DNA of 64,000 nucleotides from Aphanomyces cochlioides (taxonomy: Eukaryota > Oomycota > Saprolegniomycetes > Saprolegniales > Verrucalvaceae). Where the stretch lies: NCBI GenBank assembly GCA_019828595.1, contig JAHQRK010000030.1, positions 248,001 through 312,000 on the forward strand, written 5' to 3'. A program made the translations under genes and the position numbers. The notes under the pieces were generated by a model. It was given only the letters and a program-made list of their open reading frames with translations. It was not told where the DNA came from and searched no databases. Positions 19,750-29,428 of the stretch are shown here, in pieces. Position 1 is the first letter of the stretch; each line of letters starts with the position of its first letter.

Positions 19750-20435
19750 TCTTTTTAGCTTCTTTCTATTCAGGACACTACTCTTTCACGCGATCTCCTT
19801 TTCACCTCTGTAGGACACTTCTTTTCCAACATTATCTGTATTCAACTTGACAAGTATACACTGTCCACAATGGAAAATATAACAGTTAGACTTTGAACAG
19901 TATATTTCTTGGAATCACTTGGTCGATGTGCAATGAAATGGTTGAACCAGAATGTGTACAGCACTTTGAATGGTGTTTGTGGTCGCGTCACATGGATAAA
20001 GAAGGATAGAAAACATCTCTTTTGTTGTCAATCGCTTGACACTTTTTGGTGTGAACGGTTCGTGTCCCATCGGTCGAAATCGTTTTTTGCTCATAACTTT
20101 TGCAATATTGCTCCGATTGACCTCAAACTACTTGCAAACTCTTGCTTTTGAAAAGCTCTATCGATTCACACCCTCAGATACCAAAAAAAGACGACCAGAA
20201 ATCGACGTACTGTCAAAAAACGGGTTTGCAACAGCTTCATCCACACCAACGAGTTCTCCAACAAGCCGACAAGAAATCGACAGTCTCCACGGGACATTTT
20301 GGCATACAAGTATCCCGTAGACACGACGAATGCCTGGTTGCAAAAGGGTCGTCACAATCTATCCTTGTACAGACAAGAACAAGAAAGTGGACGATTTGGC
20401 GGACTTGATGCACAGACACAAAAGAACAGTAAAAA
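19750..20435 (+). repeat. Spacer of tRNA array unit 2
   Basis: 686 bp, no recognisable gene; leads into the first complete tRNA-Ala of the window. Confidence 0.85.
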
Positions 20436-20508
20436 GGGGATGTAGCTCAGATGGTAGAGCGCCCGCTTAGCATGCGGGAGGTACAGGGATCGATACCCTG
20501 CTTCTCCA
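20436..20508 (+). tRNA. tRNA-Ala(AGC), complete reference copy
   Basis: 73-nt cloverleaf: acceptor GGGGATG/CTTCTCC, D arm GCTC/GAGC, anticodon arm CCCGC-TTAGCAT-GCGGG with AGC at 20469-20471, T arm CAGGG/CCCTG, discriminator A. The G3-U70 pair, the main alanine identity signal, is present. Pair 6-67 is T-T, a mismatch in the acceptor stem. LINE-A and SINE-A target nt 28-44; LINE-B and LINE-C target nt 14/15. No terminator separates it from tRNA-His one base downstream, suggesting a joint transcript. Confidence 0.95.
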
Positions 20509-20509
20509 G

Positions 20510-20581
20510 GCGTCTGTAGTATAGTGGTCAGTACTTCACGTTGTGGCCGTGACATCCCGGGTTCGACTCCCGGCAGGCGCA
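20510..20581 (+). tRNA. tRNA-His(GTG), complete, abutting tRNA-Ala
   Basis: 72 nt; the single base between the two genes (20509) is G and can serve as G-1. The first T run is T5 at 20584-20588, after this gene, so tRNA-Ala and tRNA-His are probably made as one Pol III precursor and then cut. Confidence 0.95.
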
Positions 20582-21267
20582 TCTTTTTAGCTTCTTTCTA
20601 TTCAGGACACTACTCTTTCACGCGATCTCCTTTTCACCTCTGTAGGACACTTCTTTTCCAACATTATCTGTATTCAACTTGACAAGTATACACTGTCCAC
20701 AATGGAAAATATAACAGTTAGACTTTGAACAGTATATTTCTTGGAATCACTTGGTCGATGTGCAATGAAATGGTTGAACCAGAATGTGTACAGCACTTTG
20801 AATGGTGTTTGTGGTCGCGTCACATGGATAAAGAAGGATAGAAAACATCTCTTTTGTTGTCAATCGCTTGACACTTTTTGGTGTGAACGGTTCGTGTCCC
20901 ATCGGTCGAAATCGTTTTTTGCTCATAACTTTTGCAATATTGCTCCGATTGACCTCAAACTACTTGCAAACTCTTGCTTTTGAAAAGCTCTATCGATTCA
21001 CACCCTCAGATACCAAAAAAAGACGACCAGAAATCGACGTACTGTCAAAAAACGGGTTTGCAACAGCTTCATCCACACCAACGAGTTCTCCAACAAGCCG
21101 ACAAGAAATCGACAGTCTCCACGGGACATTTTGGCATACAAGTATCCCGTAGACACGACGAATGCCTGGTTGCAAAAGGGTCGTCACAATCTATCCTTGT
21201 ACAGACAAGAACAAGAAAGTGGACGATTTGGCGGACTTGATGCACAGACACAAAAGAACAGTAAAAA
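20582..21267 (+). repeat. Spacer of tRNA array unit 3
   Basis: 686 bp reference spacer. Unit length from tRNA-Ala to tRNA-Ala is 832 bp. Nothing recognisable as a gene; a weak protein-like frame near its end reads through into the tRNA and lacks support. Confidence 0.85.
20584..20588 (+). terminator. Pol III T5 terminator of the tRNA-Ala/tRNA-His pair
   Basis: T5 three bases after the tRNA-His end, in the context gcgcaTCTTTTTAGC. The same run follows all sixteen tRNA-His genes. Confidence 0.8.
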
Positions 21268-21281
21268 GGGGATGTAGCTCA
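21268..21281 (+). pseudogene. tRNA-Ala nt 1-14 left behind by LINE-B copy 1 (target duplication)
   Basis: GGGGATGTAGCTCA, identical to the first 14 bases of tRNA-Ala, followed at once by the 3' end of a minus-strand LINE-B. The matching copies are at 29415-29428 and 30466-30479. Confidence 0.9.
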
Positions 21282-21299
21282 ATGTCAATGGGGAGTCTA

Positions 21300-21323
21300 T
21301 TTGTAGTTAATGTAAACTACAAA
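21300..21323 (-). promoter_or_regulatory. LINE-B 3' terminal stem-loop
   Basis: On the minus strand TTTGTAGTT and AACTACAAA form a perfect 9-bp stem with a 6-nt loop, 18 nt from the element end. A GCC-TTCG-GGC tetraloop lies just upstream. A role in template recognition by the reverse transcriptase is inferred. It is present in all three LINE-B copies. Confidence 0.65.
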
Positions 21324-21359
21324 CTAATATTGCCCGAAGGCTCATCCCATTTCCAACTG

Positions 21360-22574
21360 CTAGGCTGAATTGGAAATCAATTTGGCTTTTCGTTTTCTTG
21401 ATTCGCTTCGACGTTGGGACTTCGATTTCTTCGGTGTTTGTAAGCTAACACGGCGAATATGTCGGATAAAACTGACTCTTGGCATCTGACCCAGGGGGTA
21501 TACATTTTCATTGTCTTGGATCATACATAGACTTCGGTCTATGCAGCGCTTGTATCGCTTGGCGAGGACCCAGCAATGGGATGTTGAATCAGTGACAGAA
21601 ACAACCAAGAATTCTCCGTCAGGCTCATCCAATATCGCTCTACAGATATCACGAATTGGATCACCCACCGATTGCTTGAGCAGTTGACGGGAGAATATGG
21701 CGTCGTTGTAGTGGAATCCATGTGTGTATGCCAGCTTGAGAAAATCATGCATCTTGGAAGGGGGAATGCCCGCGTCTTGAGGAACTCCATGGGCCTCTTT
21801 GAAACCCGAAATGACTTCTTCGCTGAGCTCAAAATTGGAGACATTCAAATTGGTAGCAACGATTCGGATTGCAGCCGCAAGACAAGATTTGTCACTGTTG
21901 TTGCCAATTTCTAGCCACAGAGGATCCATCGCTCGAAATTCAGCAAGCGTTGGGGCGAGACCAGTGTTCGTGAGGAAGTGGGCTCCAGCTTGTCGCCATC
22001 GTTGGTACATCGCCACGGCTTCTTGACACCCGCTGAGGTCTTTTTCGTCGAACCAGTCTTTGTCGAGTCCATCCGGGCGTTGAAACTTCCAGTTGACTTG
22101 GTATTGAATAGTTGAAATTCGATTTCGCATTGATGCCACTTCGCGGTGGTCATCGATAAACAACACTTCATCGATGTCATCATCGTCGGTTGGAATTCGC
22201 AGAGTGCGTGGGCGGTTGGTTGGGGCATCAGCCGTTGTCGCATTCGTTTGTGGCCTGGCTGGAACAGAAACATCGTCCAATAGATCCATGAGGGATGGTA
22301 GCGGAGATCCATTGTCATTGCCCAAGGGGTCAAATTCGCGGGTGCTCGAGTTCAAAATGGACATATCAGGAGTAAATTGGTGTTCTTCAGTTGTAACTGG
22401 ACTTGAAGGACGAGTGTCGGATGATTGCGTCATAGGTACAGAAATCTCAACTCCATCCACTCCCTCAAGAGTAATCCCTGGAGACATCGAGCTCCCCACA
22501 CCTCGTGTAGTTATGGGTCTCGACGTCTGCGCGGGGAGTACGCTATCGGCAGTGAAAATCGTTGAAGCTTCCAT
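21360..22574 (-). CDS. LINE-B ORF3, copy 1: chromodomain-like and putative cysteine peptidase (404 aa)
   Basis: Third ORF, downstream of ORF2 in another frame. Residues 1-130 are Ser/Thr/Pro-rich and disordered, then an acidic patch. Residues about 140-195 read like a chromodomain (YQVNWKF ... WFDEKDLSGCQEAV), which would bind methylated histone tails. From about 220 to 360 a segment with C231 in SDKSCLAAAI, H333 in SHCWVL and nearby Asp residues (D346, D354) resembles a papain/OTU-like peptidase; this call is tentative. The C-terminus (382-398) is strongly basic, like a nuclear signal. The ATG chosen is the first after the ORF2 stop; the frame is open upstream to 23261, inside ORF2. The intact ORF in copy 3 supports function. 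Confidence 0.7.
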   Translation of the reverse strand: MEASTIFTADSVLPAQTSRPITTRGVGSSMSPGITLEGVDGVEISVPMTQSSDTRPSSPVTTEEHQFTPDMSILNSSTREFDPLGNDNGSPLPSLMDLLDDVSVPARPQTNATTADAPTNRPRTLRIPTDDDDIDEVLFIDDHREVASMRNRISTIQYQVNWKFQRPDGLDKDWFDEKDLSGCQEAVAMYQRWRQAGAHFLTNTGLAPTLAEFRAMDPLWLEIGNNSDKSCLAAAIRIVATNLNVSNFELSEEVISGFKEAHGVPQDAGIPPSKMHDFLKLAYTHGFHYNDAIFSRQLLKQSVGDPIRDICRAILDEPDGEFLVVSVTDSTSHCWVLAKRYKRCIDRSLCMIQDNENVYPLGQMPRVSFIRHIRRVSLQTPKKSKSQRRSESRKRKAKLISNSA

Positions 22575-22788
22575 TGTTGTTGTCTTGGGTAAAATCAAAA
22601 GTGAGTCTTGGAGAATTGTTTTGAGATTCTCACTGAACTTATTCTCAGTTGCGACACTTGAGTCAGGCACGATTTGATTGGGCAGTGAAATGTTTTGCGC
22701 GGATCGTGAGTGATGGTCGCCAGGATTCCCAATCAAAAAATTCAGCTGGGATACCAAGTCAAGAATACAGCTGGGGCTTGTAATCAAA

Positions 22789-25700
22789 TTACTGGTGTTC
22801 AACTCGAAAAGACATGGGATATTTTTCGAATAGCTCGTTGTATCCAGCTTGAGAGAAAAGGACTGAGACCGCTTCGATGATGTTTCGATAGTCGAAGTCG
22901 TCAGGCGAGAGCAAACGAATTGTTCGCCTGATGGAAGCTGTCCAACTGACAAATATAATCTCGTTCCATAGTAAAATCGGTAGAGGCCTTTTGCCATCGA
23001 ACTTGGTTGCATTTCTTTGAGTCCATAAGGAGTACGTGATGGAAGCACAAAGGAGGGACCATAATTTGAATAATGCGTCATGCAGGTGTTTTCCTCGCGT
23101 ATTGGTCTTGAAGCGACTGATATTCGTGGTGGTTGCCCAATCAAACTTAACACCATAAGCTCTCCATGCTCGCTCTTGGAACATCCAAACTTGATGTACA
23201 TGATGACATGTATGGAAGGCATGATGAAAAGTCTCAACATCCGAGCAATCTTCATAGACACAACAAATAGCGTCAGGGTTTTGGATCTGCATATAGGAAA
23301 ACCTCGAGTTGACGGGTAACATCTTCATGTGCAATCGAAACCATACATCGCCTTGAACAGGTGGAGGTAGATTACACACAGTACGAATGAGACGGATATA
23401 CTTTGCTATGTCTTTGTCAGTTCTTGTCGTAGTCTTCATAGGATGTATAGCTTCAGTCTGGGGGGCGTGGTAAGCTAAATGCACCACGTTTTTCTTGGGC
23501 CACGACTCGAAAGGTAAATCAGCATCCTTGATTCTGGCTGTAAACGGATGTTGACAAGTCGGGACATTAGGCAGTGGCGACCCTTGCCGAATGTCAAACG
23601 ATCGAACAACTTTGTCGAAGATTCGTGTGAGTTGATTGTAAATGTCGGTTGTGCGGGGCAATGTGGCAAAGTCCATGACTCCGTCCTGGTTTAGACAAAC
23701 TTGGGCAGCTGGATTGTTCGACGACATTCGGTTCACGAACATGGTCTCTGTTGGCCAAGCGCCATGTGGGGTCAGGAAATCCTTCAGGCATCTGAGACCA
23801 TTTTTGGCCCCGTGGCGGCACCAGAGACGCATGTCTTCATCTTTCACGACATTTGCTAACATCTTAGCAGAGCCGAAGTGCATTGCGTCGTAGGCTGTGA
23901 GCCATACCGGGAGGTTCAGTACCGTGTCGAGATTTGGAGGCACGCCGATTCGCTTACTCATGTCTGTGGCTGACCAATGTTTCCAAGTATCAAGCCACAG
24001 TGGATGGAGCTCGCGAAGCAAAAGCCACTTGGAGCTTGCATTTGGGTAGTATGAAAGAAAATCGAATGGGTGACTGTCTCGGAATAACTGATGTATTGTG
24101 CGGCTAAATTGTCGCTGTACAAGTTTCTTCCACACCAGGATTTCACCAGGAGAATCGGCAGACATAAAGAGCTGTAAACGAAGAAGGCGTTGTGTTCGCA
24201 GCCTCGATGCAATGTGGGGGATTCCCAGGCCTAAAGGCTTGTCGTACTGCCACCTTCTATGGATTGAGGGACGGTAACTCTCATCGAGCTGGGTCTTGCG
24301 GCAAAGTATGAACTTGTTTAACATTTGTTGCCACGTAACGACCATAGCAGGAGGCACAGGTACAACGGCTGTTACATGCCACAACATAGATAGCAACATC
24401 GTGGAGGCAATAAGCTTTCGGCCCTGCAATGTCCTTGCTCGTTTACCCCATAGTTGAAAGGACGAGATGAATTTGTCGTTGAGTTTTTGAAGTTGGGAGT
24501 CAGCCGAAAGTCGATGGCCAAAGAGAATACCAAGATATTTCGTACACTGACCAGTTGGTACGATATTGAGCAAACCATCTGCTTCGATGTCTTCTTGATC
24601 GAGATGGTCGTTGAGAACCAAGGTCATGCACTTGGAACGATTCAGACGGGCCCCTGAAGCCGTGCAAAACTCTTCCACAATTGCCATTTGCTCCACAGCA
24701 GATTGCAGCGAGTTTGATAACAACGTCGAGTCGTCGGCAAAGAATATACTCGTAATAACTGAGTCGTGGGGGAGAGCGATTCCAAGATGTGGGGACGCTC
24801 GGAGCATCTCACCAAGAGGTTCTAGGTATAGGACGAACAGTAGGCATGATAAAGGACAGCCTTGTTTGACGCCTCGGGTAGGTCGGATCTTAGGGCCAAG
24901 CTCGCCATTGAAGATGATCTGGACCAAAGGTGAGTCGTACAAAAGAGCTACCCACGCAATGAAACCATCACCAGTGTTGACTTCTCTCAGCACATCAAGC
25001 ATAAATTCTCGATCCACCATGTCGTACGCTTTCGAAAAGTCAAGGAATGTTGCATAGTAGTCGTGATCTTCGTTGGTGCAAAACGTTTGCAAAGTTTGCA
25101 CAAGCAGGACGTGGTCATGCAGCCGTCGTCCTGGGACAAAGCTGCTTGACTTGGGTGAATGAGATGAGGAGCTACTGTAGCCAGGCGATAAGCGAGGGCA
25201 CGGGATAGTATCTTCACCTCCACTGACATGAGTGCAATAGGTCGGTAGTTTCCAGGATCGCCTCGATCACCAGCTTTGAAGAGCAGAGCCACAGCACTAC
25301 GCCTTTGTTGAAGGAGTAGTTTACCGTGGTGGTGAAGTTGGTAGTTGAAGACCCTGACCAGGATTTCGGAGAAAGCCTCGGGTGCTACTTGGAAGAAGGC
25401 CGCTGGCCATCCATCAGGACCAGGAGACTTGTTTGGACTCATTGTCTTGAGAGCACTACACAGCTCGGCTGCTGTGATAGGTCTGTCTAGCTCCTCGCGT
25501 TGCTCATCATTGAGTTTGCGGGAGATAAACCGTATGACAGCCCTCCGCCTCGCCCGGTTTAGCCGAGGTTGTTCGCCACGAGTGGTAGTCATTATTGCCT
25601 TCCAATGGGCAGTGAATCTCTCTTTGATAGTGGTAGGATCAGACACGGGAATGCCATCGACGTTGACCGTCGTGATAGGAACCTTGAGTCCTTGTGGCCT

Positions 25701-26903
25701 TCGAAAGAAGTGGCTCGTACCGCGTTCGTTGATATTTGCATGAAAATCGAATTGCTGATCCATGCGGTATTGGCGATATTCGATTCTTGCGTTTTCCAGC
25801 GCCAACCGAGTAGCATCAACGGCAGCCTCGTCGAGCAAGCCAGCTTCGTATGATCGTTGTGCAGATATATGTCTCAGTTTTAGGCTTTTGAGCTCGTGTT
25901 GCATGGATTGGAGGTGGTGGCGATGACATTGTTGTAAACGTCGTTTGATTCGCTTAAGCCACCCATACCAGACGGCTCCCATGTTTGTCGATTCGTCCGC
26001 ACGCATCTCAGAGAGGAGGTGTGATGCCTCTTCTCGTATGGCTTTGATGACGAGCGGGTCTTTGAGTAGCTCTCTCGGCAGCCTCCAGTAGCCACGGGTC
26101 GTGGGTGTATGACTTGTAGAGAGAACGACAGTGTGCTCCAAGTGATCTCCGGCAAAGCTGTTAGTGGCATATTTTGAGCTTTGGTAGGATTGGGCAACTA
26201 AATCTTGGTCAATGAACCAGTAGTCCAGACGATTGCTTCGTCCTGGACCGCTTGCCAGTCTTTCGTGAGGGTGGTGTAGGCGCCACGCGTCGATGACTCC
26301 TAGTTGTGACAGCCAGGCAAGACATTCGACTTTTCCAAAGGTGTGATCTTGCCGTGGTTTGGAAGCATCGAGGTGTTCGTTGACAGGAAGGTTAAAATCT
26401 CCCCCAACCAGGTGTACACTGTTAGCTTCAAAAGCGCGAGGGAGACTGTCAAAGAAACTAGCCCGATGTTGAGGGGCAACTGGCGCGTAAATGTTGTGGA
26501 TGTAGACTGGGGTTTCATCCCAGTACGTTTTGATCACAATATAACGGCCAGGGATATCGTGTTGTGATAAGTGCACCAGGCTTGAGAATCCAGGCATCGA
26601 TTCGTGAAAGTATGATGCAACGCCACATCGACGGTTGTTCAAATTGTCCGTGCGGGTTGTTCGTAAGTCGTTGGTAAAAAGTTTGTACTTGCTAACACCC
26701 ACTTCGTTGTCGAGGTGAGTGTGGAAAGTGTCAAGATGTTTTGCGTTGTTGAGTTTCGTTTCTTGAAAGAGAACAGCTTGTGTCGGTTTCCGAAGACGCC
26801 GTGCAACAAGATGTCCGTTTTCTTTCAGCCCATTGAGGTTGCTCGTCGTCACTTCAAGTATGGGGAGCTTGACAAAATGACCAGCCGCGACCACTTTAGC
26901 CAC
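22789..26903 (-). pseudogene. LINE-B ORF2, copy 1: APE endonuclease and reverse transcriptase, one-base frameshift
   Basis: Two overlapping open pieces, 24987-26903 and 22789-25101, together span 1371 codons if one base were missing at the A3 run 25138-25140. The N-terminal piece has SNLNGL, QETKLN, GGDFN, RLDYWF and a GDH, all marks of an APE endonuclease, and NYRPIAL of the reverse transcriptase. The C-terminal piece has FSKAYDMVD, GVKQGCPLS, the catalytic FADD (24730-24741) and a Cys/His knuckle. The first in-frame start is GTG at 26903; it overlaps the ORF1 stop by 8 nt and no ATG is near. The shift may be a real defect or a homopolymer sequencing error. Confidence 0.88.
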
Positions 26904-29361
26904 GGGAAGCGATCGTTGTGAGATCCGCTAGGTCGCCGTGAATTAAAGTAGGTTCGCTTGGGTGAAACATGACTTGATTGTGGAGAGTGATATCCAAATC
27001 GTTGCTTTCGTGTAGTTGAAGGATTTTTGTCATGATGTGACACATCGATTCTCCGTCGCCAGTGTACATGAATTCCATTCTGTTCCATATGTGGAGGCCA
27101 AGGTCGGTGTACATCAGGAGTGACATGAGCGTTTCGGAGGATAGACTGCGTTTACCAAGGCGAGAGGGTAACGCTGTCACTGGACTTTTTGTTGAGGCCA
27201 AAATTGCCGCATCGCTATTGAAATATAGTGGAGCATGAACTGCCATCAATACTTCTGCAATGGCCAGCACTTCTTCGACTTCAACTCTGTTGAGGACGAT
27301 GTCATCATCGGTGATGATTGCCTCGATGAGTGGGAGGTTGTTGACCATCTTCTGGTCACTGAACACCGAGATCACGTGGTCGTGAGTGATTGGAGTGCCG
27401 AATGTTGCCTCGTAGAGCTGACCAAAAGATTTTGTGCCACCACCAGACGCTCTTAGCCAACGATTAAGCAGTCGAAGACGAACAAAGTATTCGAAGCTGT
27501 CACGATTGGAGACAAAAATTTGGTGCAGTTGCAGTCCAAATTCGATTGGCGCACGTTCTAGATGGATGCAGATCGTGTCAACACGCCCGTCCGTAATCAA
27601 TTTCAATAAGTTGAAGGAATCGTGCGCTAACGCTTCCTTAACTTGGGCCGGGATATGTTGTGGTGCGTTTTGAGCCTTGGTGTCAAGGTCGTTGAGCTCG
27701 GCAAGTATGGCATCGAGAGACTTCTCAAACCTTTGGATTGAGCCCTCGTGGGGTTTGATCCCGCTAATGAACTCTTCAGCGGCAACGTGCACCTTGTCAC
27801 CAGATTTGAGTGTCAGCTTTGGAACAATTACTTTGACAGTGGTGTTGCCAACTGTCGTTTCGTGTTCCTCGGGCTCAACATTAGCGCGTTCGTCCAGAGC
27901 CGCAAACATGTTCGGGGAGATCCAAGGACGATCAGGAGCTGGGATTGAGCCAGCGGAGATTGGGGTTTTCTTTCTTTTGCCTGTAGTTTGAACTTCAGTC
28001 CATTCCTTGTTGCTGTCTCGGGTCGTTTTCTGCCGTTTGGCAGTGGATGTCGAGACAGCGGCGTCTCCCCGTGGGCGGTGAGGGGTTGCGTGAAGTCCAT
28101 GTTGGGTGGCGATTACATCGAGGTCAAGGCGCGCGAGCTTCTTGTCACGGTAAAACCATCCTTGACCAAACACGCGGAGGCACCGACCCTTGAAAATGAA
28201 TTCTTCAATTGATCGACCGTCATTGTGCATAGATTCGGGTATAGCTGTCCCTTCAAAATACAAGCGATAACGAGAGCTAGCCAAGCCAGTCGTCGAGGAA
28301 ACTGTGGAGTATGAGCCCCACAAAAAGCGCGGCTCAAGCTTTGACATGATGCTGAACATGAGACGTTCTTCATCCTGTCCTTGGAGACCAGATGGGATAT
28401 CGATGAAATATCCATCAAGTATATGGGGCTCTGTCATGACAAATCTCTGAGAGCTGCCATCCTTTGCCACTTGGATCTTGAGAGAGACTCCACGCAGCTT
28501 TTTAAGAGCATCTTCAGAGGCTATGCCCCACTTGAGAAGACGATTGGAGACATCTTTCTCGCACTTGATGACATCGACAAATGCATCGTCCAAATCAAGC
28601 GCTTGGTTGTCAAACAATAGAGATGTCATTGCCTTGGAGATGTCGATGTATTTGGTGTATTGGCCAGTGGACATTTGTAGCCAGCCAACAACATCTCTGG
28701 GGGAATGTTTTTGGATGGGCAAAGTGTCGTCAAACGTGAGAGATCCTGTCGCGCGTTTTTGCAACAAGGACGCCAGCTCGGCCATAGTTGGTCGATAATG
28801 GCCGACGTCACTGTTCCGCTGAGCCTTGGCAGATTTAGCTCTCTGCTTGGCTTGGAATTCCCACACGCATTCGTTTGGCTTTTTGGTCGAGGTGTTCGAC
28901 TCGGGTGGTATTGGCACGGAGCGTGTTGTAGCAGGAGGCGAGGCATCGATTTGAGCTTCAGGCTCCATTTCCACATCAACATTGGTGTCGCGAATCGATT
29001 GGTCTTCAGAGCGCGGCTCCAGCTCAGTGGCTTGAGTAATCGGTGGGGTATGTGGTTGGTTGTTGTTGGAGATATCCTCTATGTCTTCATCAGGCATCGG
29101 AGAAACATTATCCTTGTTGACAGTTTTGTCGCTGGTACGAGCGCTTGGTAATGGCACGCGACCACCGAGTGTAGCAAGACGTATGGGCGGTTGAGCAGCA
29201 GGCGGAGTTTTGTCGATGATTGAGTCAGGTTCATCGTCATCATCATCGTCAACAATCACCTCCATGATACTAGAAGCGTCCGAGGTATTGCGAAAGGGAG
29301 AGGCAGAAAAAGCTGAGGGCTTGTGTGCATGAGCACGGCTGGAAGAGCGGGTAGTCGCCAT
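26896..29361 (-). CDS. LINE-B ORF1 protein, copy 1 (821 aa)
   Basis: First ORF of the element, starting 53 nt from its 5' end. The N-terminal 170 residues are disordered, with an Asp run near 38-43 and many Ser, Thr, Pro. About 300-400 an RRM-like pattern is visible (GYFIDIPSG ... SRYRLYFEG). SPNMFAALDE near 485 matches the position of NRFAILSS in LINE-A ORF1. A helical C-terminal domain follows at about 620-760 and seems distantly related to the LINE-A one. Presumed RNA-binding partner of ORF2; function inferred from family position. No zinc knuckle is seen. The frame is intact, in contrast to ORF2. Confidence 0.85.
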   Translation of the reverse strand: MATTRSSSRAHAHKPSAFSASPFRNTSDASSIMEVIVDDDDDDEPDSIIDKTPPAAQPPIRLATLGGRVPLPSARTSDKTVNKDNVSPMPDEDIEDISNNNQPHTPPITQATELEPRSEDQSIRDTNVDVEMEPEAQIDASPPATTRSVPIPPESNTSTKKPNECVWEFQAKQRAKSAKAQRNSDVGHYRPTMAELASLLQKRATGSLTFDDTLPIQKHSPRDVVGWLQMSTGQYTKYIDISKAMTSLLFDNQALDLDDAFVDVIKCEKDVSNRLLKWGIASEDALKKLRGVSLKIQVAKDGSSQRFVMTEPHILDGYFIDIPSGLQGQDEERLMFSIMSKLEPRFLWGSYSTVSSTTGLASSRYRLYFEGTAIPESMHNDGRSIEEFIFKGRCLRVFGQGWFYRDKKLARLDLDVIATQHGLHATPHRPRGDAAVSTSTAKRQKTTRDSNKEWTEVQTTGKRKKTPISAGSIPAPDRPWISPNMFAALDERANVEPEEHETTVGNTTVKVIVPKLTLKSGDKVHVAAEEFISGIKPHEGSIQRFEKSLDAILAELNDLDTKAQNAPQHIPAQVKEALAHDSFNLLKLITDGRVDTICIHLERAPIEFGLQLHQIFVSNRDSFEYFVRLRLLNRWLRASGGGTKSFGQLYEATFGTPITHDHVISVFSDQKMVNNLPLIEAIITDDDIVLNRVEVEEVLAIAEVLMAVHAPLYFNSDAAILASTKSPVTALPSRLGKRSLSSETLMSLLMYTDLGLHIWNRMEFMYTGDGESMCHIMTKILQLHESNDLDITLHNQVMFHPSEPTLIHGDLADLTTIASRG

Positions 29362-29414
29362 GTTGTCAGTTTTGGACAGTGGTACTGCGGGGTAGCTGGC
29401 AAATTGGAAACTGG

Positions 29415-29428
29415 GGGGATGTAGCTCA
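29415..29428 (+). pseudogene. tRNA-Ala nt 1-14 between LINE-B copies 1 and 2
   Basis: Third-from-right of three identical 14-bp pieces here; right duplication of copy 1 and left duplication of copy 2. Two extra G (29413-29414) precede it. Confidence 0.9.

Larger units (their letters stand above)
21282..29414 (-). mobile_element. LINE-B copy 1, full-length three-ORF non-LTR retrotransposon
   Basis: 8133 bp on the minus strand: leader 29362-29414, ORF1 26896-29361, ORF2 22789-26903 (broken by one base), ORF3 21360-22574, 78-bp 3' end. No LTRs and no poly-A. Flanked by 14-bp duplications of tRNA-Ala nt 1-14 (21268-21281, 29415-29428). The top-strand nick inferred for priming is between tRNA nt 14 and 15. 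The 3' end carries a 9-bp stem-loop. ORF2 is of the APE/RT type, similar in length and motifs to LINE-A ORF2 but clearly diverged. Confidence 0.93.

Noticed and set aside
20352..20582. 76-codon minus-strand ORF across the tRNA-Ala/tRNA-His pair
   Set aside because: It is antisense to two well-formed tRNA genes and is only an open frame by chance.
21360..23261. ORF3 of LINE-B as a single 633-residue protein
   Set aside because: The first 200 or so codons overlap ORF2 in another frame, and in copy 3 the extension is closed by a one-base change. The ATG after the ORF2 stop fits better.
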